Source: Pyxidicoccus sp. MSG2
GTDB taxonomy: Bacteria > Myxococcota > Myxococcia > Myxococcales > Myxococcaceae
DNA: 64,000 bases
Reading direction: 5' to 3'
Assembly: GCF_026626705.1 (NCBI RefSeq)
Contig: NZ_JAPNKC010000001.1
Location: 5,332,001-5,396,000 of the forward strand
The translations under genes were made by a program, and so were the position numbers. Numbering within the stretch: the stretch's first letter is position 1; each line of letters begins with the position of its first letter. This document shows, piece after piece, positions 45,584 through 54,430 of the stretch. Under the pieces are notes generated by a model. That model had not been told where the DNA came from, ran no database searches, and was given only the letters and a program-made list of their open reading frames with translations.

Positions 45584-45721
45584 ATGACCCTGAGGCTCTC
45601 GAGCCTTGGGAGGCACGCGTGGCTGATTCCGTTGGTGGTGGGATGCGCGAACCCGCGAGTGGTGCGGCTGAACACGGGCAACGGGGTTCGACCCTGGAGC
45701 ACACGGGCGCCACCGGCATGA
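45584..45721 (+). pseudogene. Truncated myxobacterial toxin-type lipoprotein (N-terminal fragment)
   Basis: A 45-codon frame that begins as a lipoprotein signal, MTLRLSSLGRHAWLIPLVVG with the lipobox Cys next, followed by CANPRVVRLNTGNG, then stops after RPWSTRAPPA. I remember the post-lipobox signature 'C-A-x-x-R-V-V-R-L-x-T-G' from a large family of myxobacterial lipoproteins with C-terminal nuclease-type domains (AHH and SitA-like). Here only the front remains, cut off just before the methyltransferase gene. Family assignment is from memory and should be checked. It may also be a very small intact lipoprotein. Confidence 0.45.
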
Positions 45722-45750
45722 AGTTCTCGGAGGTATAGGCTCACCCGCAC

Positions 45751-46545
45751 ATGTCCCAACCCACCGCTCCCGACGAAACGCTCGACTCCATCGGCACGGC
45801 GGGGGTACGGGTGCTTCAACGCCGGAACGGTTACCGCTTCACGCTGGACGCCGTGCTTCTCGCGCACTTCGCGGCGACCGAGAACACGGGCACTCCAGGT
45901 CCCATCCTGGAGCTGGGCACGGGCAGTGGCGTGGTGTCCTTCCTGCTCGTGAAACAATTCAACCTCGGGCCCGTGGACGCGCTGGAATTGCAGCCCGCGG
46001 TACACGCTCGACTGCAGCGGGCCGTGGTGCTCAACGACTGTGAGGCCCGCGTGAAGCCGCTGCTGGGTGACCTGCGGCGCATCCGTGAGCTCGTGCCCGG
46101 CGGGCACTACGCACACGTCGTGTCCAACCCACCGTTCCGCGTGGCCAACGCGGGAGTCCGCAGTCCCGACGACGAGCGCGCCGTGTCCAAGTCCGAGGTC
46201 GCCTGTGACGCGAGCGACGTGGTCGCAGCCGCCCGCTACGCGCTGATACCCGGAGGCACCGTGTGCCTCGTGTACCCGGCCTCCCGAGTCGCCGAGGTGC
46301 TCGGCCTGCTGACCCAGGCGAAGCTGTACCCCTCCGTGCTGCGCTTCGTGCACTCGCGCGTGGACTCGCCGGCCACGCGCTTCCTGGTGCAGGCATTGAG
46401 AGACCGTAACAGGGGACTCGCCGTACGCCCGCCGCTCATCGTCCACGGTGAGGCTCCGGGCGGCTACTCCGCGGAGGTGGCCGCGCTGATGGACCCACCG
46501 CTCGCGGAACGGGTGTCTCCCCTCTCGGGAGACACAGGCGATTGA
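45751..46545 (+). CDS. TrmN6-like N6-adenine methyltransferase
   Basis: A 264-residue class I SAM methyltransferase. N-terminal YRFTLDAVLLAHFAA is typical of tRNA1(Val) A37 methyltransferase (YfiC/TrmN6) and related HemK-like enzymes. The SAM loop is PILELGTGSGVVSFLLVK, the acidic ribose site VDALELQPAVHARLQ, and the catalytic amino-methylase motif HVVSNPPFRVANAG. It probably methylates adenine in tRNA. Convergent with the PEGA-like protein, whose stop is six bases away. Confidence 0.85.
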   Translation: MSQPTAPDETLDSIGTAGVRVLQRRNGYRFTLDAVLLAHFAATENTGTPGPILELGTGSGVVSFLLVKQFNLGPVDALELQPAVHARLQRAVVLNDCEARVKPLLGDLRRIRELVPGGHYAHVVSNPPFRVANAGVRSPDDERAVSKSEVACDASDVVAAARYALIPGGTVCLVYPASRVAEVLGLLTQAKLYPSVLRFVHSRVDSPATRFLVQALRDRNRGLAVRPPLIVHGEAPGGYSAEVAALMDPPLAERVSPLSGDTGD

Positions 46546-46551
46546 GCTTCT

Positions 46552-47466
46552 CTACGGAGCGCGTGCCAGCGGCTTCGTGTTCGTCACCTGGAACCCTTCA
46601 CCCTCCGAAGCGGTGATGAACAGCTCGCTGCCCTCACTCACATCGAGCGTGGTGCGCCTCCGGCTCCTGCCCACCGTGAAGACCACCTCCAGGTCATGCG
46701 CTCCGGGTTCCACGTCCCGGATGACCACGCTCGTCGCGTTGCTCGAACCCCGCCGCGCTCCGTCCAGCGACACCGTGCACGGCTTCTGACAACGCACGTT
46801 GAGGTGTGAACCCCCTCCCTCGCGAGCCTGCTCCGCGGCCTCCAGGCTCCGGTCCTCCGTGAGCCTCAGGTTCCCCTTCGAGTCCCCGTAGAAGGTCACC
46901 CTCGCACCCGCGGGCACCTCCACGTAGCCGACGAAGAGCCGCCGGTTGAGCAGGGCGGCATTCGCCTCCACGCGCCTGCGTCCCGGCTTCACGTCCTTGA
47001 ACTCCCACGTGCGGCCATCCCGTCCAAGACCTCGGCGTCCGTCGAGCAGCACCGTGCAGTTCTCGGGACACCGCACGATGGCCACGCTCTTCTCCCCTGC
47101 TCCGACCTTCTCGCGCGGCCTCGCGCCCTCCCCTTCCGCCCACTCCGGTGTGCCGGGCGGGCTGGTGCTGCCCCGCTCCACCACGATGCGCTTGTTGCTC
47201 GCGAGGAAGACGTCCGCCTCCGCCACGTCCGGGATGTCCGCGAACCCGCTGGCGAGCGGCCGTCCCAGCAGGCCCGTGGCCTCCACGCGCCGCGTGCCCG
47301 TCGCGATGCCCTCGAACTCCCACGTCGAGTCCGTCACCCGCCGCCCGTGCTTCCCATCGAGCACCACGGTGCACTTCTCCGGGCAGCGCACTCGCACGGC
47401 GACACCGTCCTGCGCGAGGGCGGGAACGGACAGCGACAGCAACAGGAACGACCAGCGCAGGGACAT
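46552..47466 (-). CDS. Periplasmic protein with three PEGA-like repeats
   Basis: A 304-residue exported protein (signal LLLSLSVPALAQDG). Three copies of a roughly 95-residue unit begin at about 24 (VRVRCPEKCTVVLDGKHG), 127 (VAIVRCPENCTVLLDGRRG) and 222 (LNVRCQKPCTVSLDGARRG). Each continues with a W-E-F or V-I-R strand and a G-x-x-x-V/L-E-A/V end. The core 'V-x-C-x-x-x-C-T-V-x-L-D-G' resembles a PEGA fold with an added Cys pair. PEGA domains are thought to bind surface structures or other proteins. A perfect dyad lies just upstream. Confidence 0.65.
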   Translation of the reverse strand: MSLRWSFLLLSLSVPALAQDGVAVRVRCPEKCTVVLDGKHGRRVTDSTWEFEGIATGTRRVEATGLLGRPLASGFADIPDVAEADVFLASNKRIVVERGSTSPPGTPEWAEGEGARPREKVGAGEKSVAIVRCPENCTVLLDGRRGLGRDGRTWEFKDVKPGRRRVEANAALLNRRLFVGYVEVPAGARVTFYGDSKGNLRLTEDRSLEAAEQAREGGGSHLNVRCQKPCTVSLDGARRGSSNATSVVIRDVEPGAHDLEVVFTVGRSRRRTTLDVSEGSELFITASEGEGFQVTNTKPLARAP

Positions 47467-47491
47467 GGTGGAGGGAGTCTCGCGCCAGCCG

Positions 47492-47518
47492 GCATCCGGG
47501 TCGAGTCACTCCGGATGC
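47492..47518. promoter_or_regulatory. Perfect dyad upstream of the PEGA-like gene
   Basis: GCATCCGG (47492-47499) and CCGGATGC (47511-47518) form an 8-bp inverted repeat with an 11-base centre, 26-52 bases before the minus-strand ATG. It could be an operator or an mRNA leader hairpin. Confidence 0.4.
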
Positions 47519-47685
47519 GGGGATGCCCTCGGGACGGGGGCACCCACGCGGACTCGTGAAGTGCGACGCCGGCCCGCCTGCTCGGCGAGTGAGGAGGGCG
47601 TGACTCGGGGTGCCATGGGGAGCGACCGGCCCCAACGTACCCGGGTTTCCGGACTGGCCTCAGGCCGCCTCAAGGAGGAGTGGGA

Positions 47686-48192
47686 ATGAACGTGGCATCC
47701 CTGACCGAGCAACCGAGCATCCTGAAGTCAGCAGCCCTGCTGCCACCGCGCCTGTCACTCGGGTCGACGATGGTGGTGCACGGACTGAGCAAGCTGCGCA
47801 AGGAAGGGATGGAGCAGACCGCGGGCTTCTTCGAGCAGGTCGGACTCAAGCCGGCCCGGCCCCTGGTGCTGGCCACGGGCATCACCGAATTGATTGCGGG
47901 CGTGAGCGCCATCCTCGGCTTCGCCACCCGGCCCGCCGCGCTGGGCGTGCTCGTCACCCAGGCGTTCGCCATCGCCAAGGTCCACAGGTCCAAGGGCTTC
48001 GACAACACGAAGGGTGGCTTCGAGTTCAACCTCGCGCTGTGCTCCATCGCCCTCGGGCTGCTGCTGCGCGGGCCGGGTCAGCTCTCGGTGCACAGTGCGC
48101 TGGAGCGCAAGGTGAAGCGCAAGGAACTGCGCCGCCTGCGCCTGCTGCCGCGCCAGCGGAGCCGCTCCCTGTTGCTGGACCTGCTCGGCTGA
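47686..48192 (+). CDS. DoxX-family membrane protein
   Basis: About 168 residues with four membrane helices in the DoxX pattern (PPRLSLGSTMVVHGLSKL, VLATGITELIAGVSAILGFA, AALGVLVTQAFAIAKVH, FNLALCSIALGLLLRGPGQL). ATG 47686 follows AAGGAGGAG. DoxX proteins are linked to redox or quinone-related processes; the exact role here is unknown. A basic tail follows (RKVKRKELRRLRLLPRQRSR). No operon partner is adjacent. Confidence 0.85.
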   Translation: MNVASLTEQPSILKSAALLPPRLSLGSTMVVHGLSKLRKEGMEQTAGFFEQVGLKPARPLVLATGITELIAGVSAILGFATRPAALGVLVTQAFAIAKVHRSKGFDNTKGGFEFNLALCSIALGLLLRGPGQLSVHSALERKVKRKELRRLRLLPRQRSRSLLLDLLG

Positions 48193-48339
48193 GCCGCCTC
48201 AACCGCTGGTGTGCCTGCTCGGTGCCGCACACCCCATCACCCTGGCTGATGGGGTGTGTGTCTCCTGCCCGGCTGCCGATGGGGCGAGCGCATGCCAATC
48301 ACCCCCGAACGCCCGGACGACCCGTAAGATGCGCGGGCC

Positions 48340-50265
48340 ATGCCCTCGTCCGTCTTCCTGATGCTGGCGCTCGCCACCACGCCGGGTGCTCCCTCGGCAC
48401 GCGAGCCCGCTTCCACCCACAACTTCTCCACAGCACAGGCCCGCACCGCCGAGCTGCTCTCCACCGCGGGCAGTGCGTCCGTGAAGGCCGCGCTCCGGGA
48501 TGACTCCGGCTCCGAAGACACGGCCAGCGCCGCCGCGCTCGCGGGCGCCGGGTCCGTGAAGGCCGCGGTCATGGATGCGGCTCGGGCTCGCATCGCCAGT
48601 GCCGCCGTGCTCGCGGGCAGTGCATCCGTGAAGGCCGCGGTGCATGAGGATGCGCGGGCGGCCGTTGTCGCGAATGCCGCGAGGATTGCCGGCACTGCCT
48701 CGGTGAAGGCCGTGGCCCGGGATGAGGGGCACGTGGGCATCGCCGTGGCTGCCGCCCAGGTGACGGCGCCTCCGGTCATCACGCCAGAGTCCGTATCGCC
48801 CTCGCCCGCCTCGGGAACGCCCCCGACTCCTGCCACCTCGGCCGCGTCTCCGACTCCCGACGCCATCGTCTCCGACGTCGGCCGTGTCGCCGCCGAGGCC
48901 GCGGTCAGCGCCGTGCGCGCCGCCGCCGTGGCCCTGCGCACGCCACCCACCGCTCCCGCTGTGGTCGACGCGGACGCGAGCTACTCCCGCGGCCTCGCCG
49001 CGCTCCAGGCGAAGGACACCCGCACCGCCATCACCGAGCTGTCCGCCTGCGTGCAGGCCGCGCCCTCGCGCGTGGACTGCCGCTGGGAGCTGGGCTGGGC
49101 GTACCAGGTGGAAGGCCGCTGGGCGGACGCGCTCGCGCAGTGGACCGAGGTGAAGAAGCTGGACCCCGACCACGCGGACCTGGAGACGGCGCTCGCGCAG
49201 GCGCAGGGCCAGGCCGCCCTCCAGGAGAAGCTCTCCCGCGCGCCGCAGGCCAGCAACCGCCCGCCCCCGCCGCCGGGCGCGAAGGTGCGCATCCGCGCCG
49301 TGGGTGACGTCATGCTCGGCACCACCGTGCCCGAAGGCCACCTGCCTCCCGAGGGCCCCGCCGGCGTCATCGTCGGCGTGCGCCCGCTGCTCGAGGACGC
49401 GGACCTCACCTTCGCCAACCTCGAGGGCCCGCTGTGCGACGGTGGCAAGACGACCAAGTGCCGCTCCAAGGGCAACTGCTACGCGTTCCGTTCGCCCACG
49501 GCCTACGGCGTGCCGCTGAAGGAGGCGGGCGTGGACGTGGTCTCCACCGCGAACAACCACTCCGGCGACTTCGGCGAGCTGTGCCGCCGCGAGACGGAGT
49601 CCACGCTCGACGCGCTGGGCATCCCCTGGAGCGGCCCGCCGGGCTCCATCGCCACGGTGGAACGCAACGGGCTGCGCATCGGCGTAGTGGCCTTCCACAC
49701 GTCGCCCTCGTGCAACCACCTCAACAACCTGGCCACGGCCACGGCCCTGGTGCGCGCGGCCGCGGCGGAGCATGACCTCGTCATCGTCTCCTTCCACGGC
49801 GGCGCCGAGGGCAGCAAGGCGCTCCACGTGCCGGAAGGCCGCGAGATGTTCTTCGGCGAGGACCGTGGTGACTTGCGCACCTTCACCCGCGCGGTGGTGG
49901 ACGCGGGCGCGCACCTGGTCATCGGCCACGGGCCGCACGTGGTGCGCGGCATGGAGTTCTACAAGGGCCGGCTCATCGCCTACTCGCTGGGGAACTTCGC
50001 CACCTACGGCCGCTTCACCCTGACGGGCGCGCAGGGGCTGGGCATGGTGTTGGAGGTGGAGCTCCACGGCGACGGCCGCTTCGAGTCCGCCCGCATCCTC
50101 CCCACGAAGCAGGTGGGCGAGGGCATCGCCCAGCCGGACGCGGCGGGCGCTGTCATCCCCCTCGTCAGCCGCCTCACCGCCGAGGACTTCCCCGAGACGG
50201 GCGCACGCATCTCCGAGGACGGCACCGTGAAGCCCACGGGCAAGGGTCCCGTCAGCGCGCGCTGA
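48340..50265 (+). CDS. CapA-like metallophosphatase-fold protein with N-terminal SVK repeats and TPR
   Basis: A 641-residue protein. Residues 41-140 hold four imperfect 24-25-residue repeats centred on SVKA at 47, 72, 96 and 121 (STAGSASVKAALRDD, AGSASVKAAVHEDARAA and similar), Ala-rich and probably helical. A Pro/Thr linker leads to a TPR-like pair at 212-300. Residues 315-590 are a PGA_cap/CapA metallophosphatase-like domain: RIRAVGDVMLGTTVPEG, DLTFANLEGPL, STANNHSGDFGELC, VIVSFHGGAEG, GHGPHVVRGMEFYKGRLIAY with SLGNFATYG. CapA relatives act in poly-gamma-glutamate or surface polymer handling. The fusion is unusual. A perfect terminator follows. Confidence 0.75.
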   Translation: MPSSVFLMLALATTPGAPSAREPASTHNFSTAQARTAELLSTAGSASVKAALRDDSGSEDTASAAALAGAGSVKAAVMDAARARIASAAVLAGSASVKAAVHEDARAAVVANAARIAGTASVKAVARDEGHVGIAVAAAQVTAPPVITPESVSPSPASGTPPTPATSAASPTPDAIVSDVGRVAAEAAVSAVRAAAVALRTPPTAPAVVDADASYSRGLAALQAKDTRTAITELSACVQAAPSRVDCRWELGWAYQVEGRWADALAQWTEVKKLDPDHADLETALAQAQGQAALQEKLSRAPQASNRPPPPPGAKVRIRAVGDVMLGTTVPEGHLPPEGPAGVIVGVRPLLEDADLTFANLEGPLCDGGKTTKCRSKGNCYAFRSPTAYGVPLKEAGVDVVSTANNHSGDFGELCRRETESTLDALGIPWSGPPGSIATVERNGLRIGVVAFHTSPSCNHLNNLATATALVRAAAAEHDLVIVSFHGGAEGSKALHVPEGREMFFGEDRGDLRTFTRAVVDAGAHLVIGHGPHVVRGMEFYKGRLIAYSLGNFATYGRFTLTGAQGLGMVLEVELHGDGRFESARILPTKQVGEGIAQPDAAGAVIPLVSRLTAEDFPETGARISEDGTVKPTGKGPVSAR

Positions 50266-50276
50266 GACCGACCTCC

Positions 50277-50300
50277 GCGCACCCGTGCCCACGGGTGCGC
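50277..50300 (+). terminator. Perfect hairpin after the CapA-like gene
   Basis: GCGCACCCGTG (50277-50287) and CACGGGTGCGC (50290-50300) form an 11-bp perfect stem twelve bases past the stop, followed by CGGTTTCC. A strong terminator-like structure with a short T-tract. Confidence 0.75.
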
Positions 50301-50490
50301 CGGTTTCCTTCGACACAGTTTCCGCGTGTACCGCGAGAGACCTGTCACGTCCGCGCCGTATGCGCCGTCCGTGTGCTGTCTCCCGACGCACGGTGAAGCC
50401 CGGCTGCTGGCCCCACTGCCAGTCTCGTATTTGCGGCTCAAAGCATGACGCGAGTCATGAAGGCGCGAGTCGGCTCCGTGCGATACAAGG

Positions 50491-51735
50491 ATGTTCGCCG
50501 TGCGCGCACTCCGACTGCCACGTCTCTCCTCGCTTCGCGCCTTCGACCACCCCGGCTACTTCGCTGTCTGGCTGGGCGCGCTGGTCTCCACCATCGGCAC
50601 CTGGATGGAGGCGGTCGCGATGGGCGTGTACGTCACGCAGGAGACCGGCCGCGCCGAGTGGACGGGTGGCATCGCCGCCCTCACCTTCCTGCCCTCGGTG
50701 ATTCTGTCGCCGCTGGGGGGTGCGCTCGCGGACCGGTTCGACCGGCGCGCGTACGTGGCGCTGGGCACGGTGGTGCAGTTGCTGCTCGCCGGTGTGCTGA
50801 CGCTGCTGGCCTTCACGCACCAGCTCAGCGTGCACGCGGTGGGTGTCGTCTCGCTGCTCAACGGCTGCGCGAGCACGCTCATCAGCCCGGCCTTCTCCGC
50901 GATGCTCGCGGAGCTGGTGCCTCCGCGGGATTTGCACAGCGCGGTGAGCCTCAACTCGGCGCAGTACAACCTGGGGCGCATCATCGGCCCGGCACTGGCG
51001 GGGCTCGTGCTGGCGACGGGTGGCGCGTCCTGGGCGCTGCTCATCAACACCCTGTCCTTCCTCGCGGTGCTGGTGGCGCTGTCGCGCGTGCGGATGCCGC
51101 CACGGGAGATGGGCAAGGTGGCGCAGAACCTGTGGAAGCAGATTGCGCATGGCTTCTCGGTGGTGCGGGCGGACCCGGACATCTCGCTGATGCTGTGGGG
51201 CACGATGCTCGTCGCGGGCCTGGTGGCGCCCTTCATCGGCCTGGTGCCGGTGTTCGCCATCCGCGAGTTCGGTCAGGGCGCCGGGGCCACGTCGATGCTC
51301 GTCTCCTGCCAGGGCGCGGGTGCGGTGACGGCGGCGCTGGTGGTGGGCACGCTGGTGGACGCGCTGGGACAGCGGCGGCTGTTGGGCATCATCTCGCTCG
51401 CGATTGGCGCGGTGTCGGCGCTGTACTGGCTGTCTCCGACGCTGCACGTGGCGGCGGTGGGCATCGTCCTGCTCGGTGCCAGCTACATGATGATGATGAC
51501 GGGGCTGAACTCCTACTGTCAGTCCCGCGTGCCGCGCGAGCTGCAGGCGCGGATGAGCAGCATCTACAGCATGGTGCTCGGCGGCGGGTACGCGGCGGGC
51601 GTGTGGGGGCTGGGCGCGCTGGCGGACCGCGTGGGCCTTCGCTTCGTCATGGTCAGCTCCAGCATCCTGTTCCTCGCGCTCGTGCTGACGCTGCGCTTCA
51701 TGCGGCCGCGCAGCTTCAGCGACTCCGCACCCTAG
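50491..51735 (+). CDS. MFS exporter (enterobactin exporter-like, DUF894)
   Basis: A 414-residue major facilitator with 12 predicted membrane helices. The first-helix region FAVWLGALVSTIGTWMEAVA, the loop GGALADRFDRRAYVALGTVV and the middle NSAQYNLGRIIGPALAGLVL are characteristic of the EntS/DUF894 transmembrane-secretion group. It has a short basic N terminus. It would export a small molecule by proton exchange; the substrate is not evident. Convergent with the SBBP protein, 12 bases apart. Confidence 0.88.
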   Translation: MFAVRALRLPRLSSLRAFDHPGYFAVWLGALVSTIGTWMEAVAMGVYVTQETGRAEWTGGIAALTFLPSVILSPLGGALADRFDRRAYVALGTVVQLLLAGVLTLLAFTHQLSVHAVGVVSLLNGCASTLISPAFSAMLAELVPPRDLHSAVSLNSAQYNLGRIIGPALAGLVLATGGASWALLINTLSFLAVLVALSRVRMPPREMGKVAQNLWKQIAHGFSVVRADPDISLMLWGTMLVAGLVAPFIGLVPVFAIREFGQGAGATSMLVSCQGAGAVTAALVVGTLVDALGQRRLLGIISLAIGAVSALYWLSPTLHVAAVGIVLLGASYMMMMTGLNSYCQSRVPRELQARMSSIYSMVLGGGYAAGVWGLGALADRVGLRFVMVSSSILFLALVLTLRFMRPRSFSDSAP

Positions 51736-51740
51736 GACTT

Positions 51741-51765
51741 CAGGCACTCACTCCGTGAGCGCCTG
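51741..51765. terminator. Hairpin at the MFS/SBBP convergence
   Basis: CAGGC with CTCAC (51741-51751) pairs with GTGAG and GCCTG (51755-51765) with one mismatch. It overlaps the last codons of the minus-strand gene and lies just after the MFS stop. A moderate terminator candidate. Confidence 0.4.
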
Positions 51766-54348
51766 GTCCTTGAGCAGGAAGAAGTCGAAGGCCCCCGCGG
51801 GAGTCTGTCCCTCGAAGGTGCCCAGCGTCTCCCCCGCGATGTAGACGCGGCCCTGGGCATCGACGGCGACGCCATCGGCGTTCTCGTCATCGATGGTGCC
51901 GAGCTGGCGTACCAGCATGGGCGAACCCTGCGGGGACAGGCGCACCAGCGCCACGTCCTGCCCACCGAGGCTTGTCTCCAACGCCCCCAGCGTGCTGCCG
52001 GTGAGCCAGGCGCCTCCGGCTCCGTCCGCGACGAGCGCGCCCGCGTATTCGTCCATTGCCGTGCCGAACCACCACCAGCCGAGAGGCTGTCCGGTGGAGG
52101 GAGAGAATAGCGCCGCGAAGAAGTCGAAGCCGCCCAGTGAGGGCTGCCCGCCGACGTCGCCGGCGGCACTCCCCACCACGAGGATGCCGGCGCTGGTCTC
52201 CACCACCCCCGCGGAGTAATCCGGACCCGTGGAGCCGAACTGGCGCTGCCACAGCCTGTTGCCCGCGGCATCGAACTTCACGAGCACGACGTCGTTGTCC
52301 CCTCGGGGCCCACCCTCGCCCATGCTCCCCGCGGTGCTGCCTGAGACGTAGACGGACCCCTGGGCATCCACGGTGACGGCCTCGGCCTCGTCATACGCCG
52401 AGGTGCCGAGCTGGCGCGTCCACACACGCGTGCCCGTTGCGCTCACCTTCGACACGAAGAAGTCGTTCTCGCCGAAGCCCGCGTTCACGTTCCCGTCGAG
52501 GTTTCCATAAGTGCCTCCCACCACGTAGGCGCCGCCGCCAGGCACCCCCGCCACCGCGCGGGCGATGTCGAACTCGGAGGAGCCGAGCTGCCAGGTCCAC
52601 AGGCGCTGCCCCCCGGCGTCGTACTTGACGATGAATGAATCGAAGAGTCCCGCCGAGGTGTTGCCGTCGAGCCCCCCGCTGGTGCCCCCCGCGACGTAGA
52701 GATTTCCCTCGTCGTCCGCGGAGAGGTCGTGGACCAGTTCATCCTCTGCCGTGCCGTGTTGGCGCACCCAGCGCAGCCCTCCCGCGGTGTCATGTGATGC
52801 CAGGAAGATGTCGCCACCACCCTGGTGGGTGCTGCCGCCGAAGGCGCCGTAGGTCTCTCCCGCCACATGGATGCCGGCCGCCGTCGCCACGGCGGCAGCG
52901 GTGTTGTCGTCAGAGGCTGAGCCGAGCTGACGTACCCACCCATCCGGCCTGCGCTGGCGGCCCCAGCCGTAGCCCAGCTCGCACTGGCCCGCTGTGTTCG
53001 CCTCGCAGCCGTCGAGGTATTTCACCACCACCGCATCCTTGTCTCCCGACGGCGCGGCGCCGAGCGTGCCCTCGGTGTAGCCCGCGACATAGACGCCCCG
53101 CTGTGGGTCGGCTGCTACCGCGAGCCCCGCGTCGCTGCGCCGTGAGGGATTCGCCGTGTTGACCGAGCCGAGCTGCCGGCGGCTCTTCAGCGTGCCCGCT
53201 GCGTCCAGCTTGAGGAGCACCAGGTCGTTGCTGCCCAGGGGTGCGCCCGTCTCCAGGTCCGATGGTGTCGAGCCGGTGATGTAGACGTTGCCGCCGCCGT
53301 CGGAAGTGACGCCAAAGATTTGTTCCTCCCCTGGCGTCCCGAGCTGCCGCGTCCACTTCCGGTTGCCCGCCGCGTCGTACTTCACCACCACGAAGTCGTA
53401 GTTGCCGAGCGGGCCCTGTCCGTCCAACCCTCCCAGGGTGCGGCCCGCGAGATAGATGTCCAGCTCGCCAGAGCTTCGCCGCGACGTGGCCACCGCCTGC
53501 GCCACGTCCGTGGTGGAGGTGCCGAGCTGCCGGGTCCACTGCTTGATGCCCGCCGCGTCGTACTTCACCAGGAACAGGTCTGACGTGGCGCCGCTGGAGC
53601 CTCCCGCGTTGGCATTCCCGTCGAGCCCTCCAAAGGTGAAGCCGGTGACGTACACGGCACCATCCGGCCCCGCTGCCACCGCCCGGCCCTGGTCGTTCCG
53701 GCTGGAGCCCACCATCCGCGACCACAGCCGGTTGCCCGCCGCGTCGTACTTCGTCACGAAGGCATCCTGGCCTCCCGCATGGGGCTGGCCGTGGAGCGAG
53801 GCCGACGTGTAGCCCGTCACGTAGACACTTCCGTCCGGAGTCGTGGCCACGCCCTGGGCGAAGTCACCCGCACTGGTGCCGAGCTGCCGCGTCCACAGCC
53901 TGTTCCCCGCCACGTCATACTTGACGAGAAACGCGTCGGTGCCTCCCGCGGAGGAATTCCCATCCAGCGCGGCGGACGTGTACCCCACAGCATAGACAGA
54001 GACAGCATTTGGGTTCGCATCGTGCGCCGCAATCCCTGTCACGTAATCATTGGCCGTTGAGCCGAACTGCCTCACCCAGTCCTGTGCGCCATCTCCGCCC
54101 AGCCGTGCCACGAAGACGTCGGCACCTCCGGCGGAAGGTTCCGCTCCGAGCTGCCCCTGCGTATAGCCCGTGAGGAAGACCTTCCCGAGCGAGGCGGAGA
54201 CCCCCGACACCTGCTCGTAGGAACTCGTTCCAAGCTGCCGGCTCCAATCGGGAGGGGCCAGGTGCGCGGGCGACTGCGCCAGCGCTTCCGGGGCCATGCT
54301 CGCGACCACCAGCCCCACGACACCTCGAACGCCCAGGCTCTTCAGCAT
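51748..54348 (-). CDS. SBBP-repeat secreted beta-propeller protein
   Basis: An 865-residue exported protein (signal peptide: LGVRGVVGLVVASMAPEALA). Fourteen repeats of about 55 residues share W(T/V)RQLGTS...DxxxxVAxDxxGxVYVxGxTxGxLxG...GxxDxFxxKYDAAGN; examples begin at DWSRQLGTSSYEQ, DWVRQFGSTANDY, LWTRQLGTSAGDF and MLVRQLGTIDDEN. These SBBP repeats form one or two beta-propellers. A Cys pair near the middle (GCEANTAGQCELGYGWGR) separates two blocks of seven, which suggests two seven-bladed propellers. Probably an adhesin or display protein. I chose ATG 54348 because it is the first to give a proper signal peptide. Confidence 0.85.
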   Translation of the reverse strand: MLKSLGVRGVVGLVVASMAPEALAQSPAHLAPPDWSRQLGTSSYEQVSGVSASLGKVFLTGYTQGQLGAEPSAGGADVFVARLGGDGAQDWVRQFGSTANDYVTGIAAHDANPNAVSVYAVGYTSAALDGNSSAGGTDAFLVKYDVAGNRLWTRQLGTSAGDFAQGVATTPDGSVYVTGYTSASLHGQPHAGGQDAFVTKYDAAGNRLWSRMVGSSRNDQGRAVAAGPDGAVYVTGFTFGGLDGNANAGGSSGATSDLFLVKYDAAGIKQWTRQLGTSTTDVAQAVATSRRSSGELDIYLAGRTLGGLDGQGPLGNYDFVVVKYDAAGNRKWTRQLGTPGEEQIFGVTSDGGGNVYITGSTPSDLETGAPLGSNDLVLLKLDAAGTLKSRRQLGSVNTANPSRRSDAGLAVAADPQRGVYVAGYTEGTLGAAPSGDKDAVVVKYLDGCEANTAGQCELGYGWGRQRRPDGWVRQLGSASDDNTAAAVATAAGIHVAGETYGAFGGSTHQGGGDIFLASHDTAGGLRWVRQHGTAEDELVHDLSADDEGNLYVAGGTSGGLDGNTSAGLFDSFIVKYDAGGQRLWTWQLGSSEFDIARAVAGVPGGGAYVVGGTYGNLDGNVNAGFGENDFFVSKVSATGTRVWTRQLGTSAYDEAEAVTVDAQGSVYVSGSTAGSMGEGGPRGDNDVVLVKFDAAGNRLWQRQFGSTGPDYSAGVVETSAGILVVGSAAGDVGGQPSLGGFDFFAALFSPSTGQPLGWWWFGTAMDEYAGALVADGAGGAWLTGSTLGALETSLGGQDVALVRLSPQGSPMLVRQLGTIDDENADGVAVDAQGRVYIAGETLGTFEGQTPAGAFDFFLLKDQALTE

Positions 54349-54417
54349 TGTGAGTCCTCCTCTTCTTTGGACGCCTCGCTCAACCACTGACTGACCTTGA
54401 AAACCAATTCATATTCA

Positions 54418-54430
54418 ATGTCAGTGACAT
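54418..54430. promoter_or_regulatory. Perfect palindrome ATGTCAGTGACAT between divergent genes
   Basis: A 13-base perfect palindrome (6-bp arms) in the AT-rich gap 54390-54480 between the SBBP gene and the gene at 54638. The half-site AATGTCAG recurs at 54473-54480, 56 bp away. A dimeric regulator could control one or both divergent genes from here. Binding is not shown. Confidence 0.4.

Noticed and set aside
45499..45738. Alternative 79-codon frame in the gap between hipB and the methyltransferase
   Set aside because: Lacks any signature, whereas the overlapping frame at 45584 has a complete lipoprotein signal.
47610..48503. Long plus-strand frame overlapping the DoxX gene
   Set aside because: Shifted frame of the DoxX coding sequence; lacks membrane helices and a start context.
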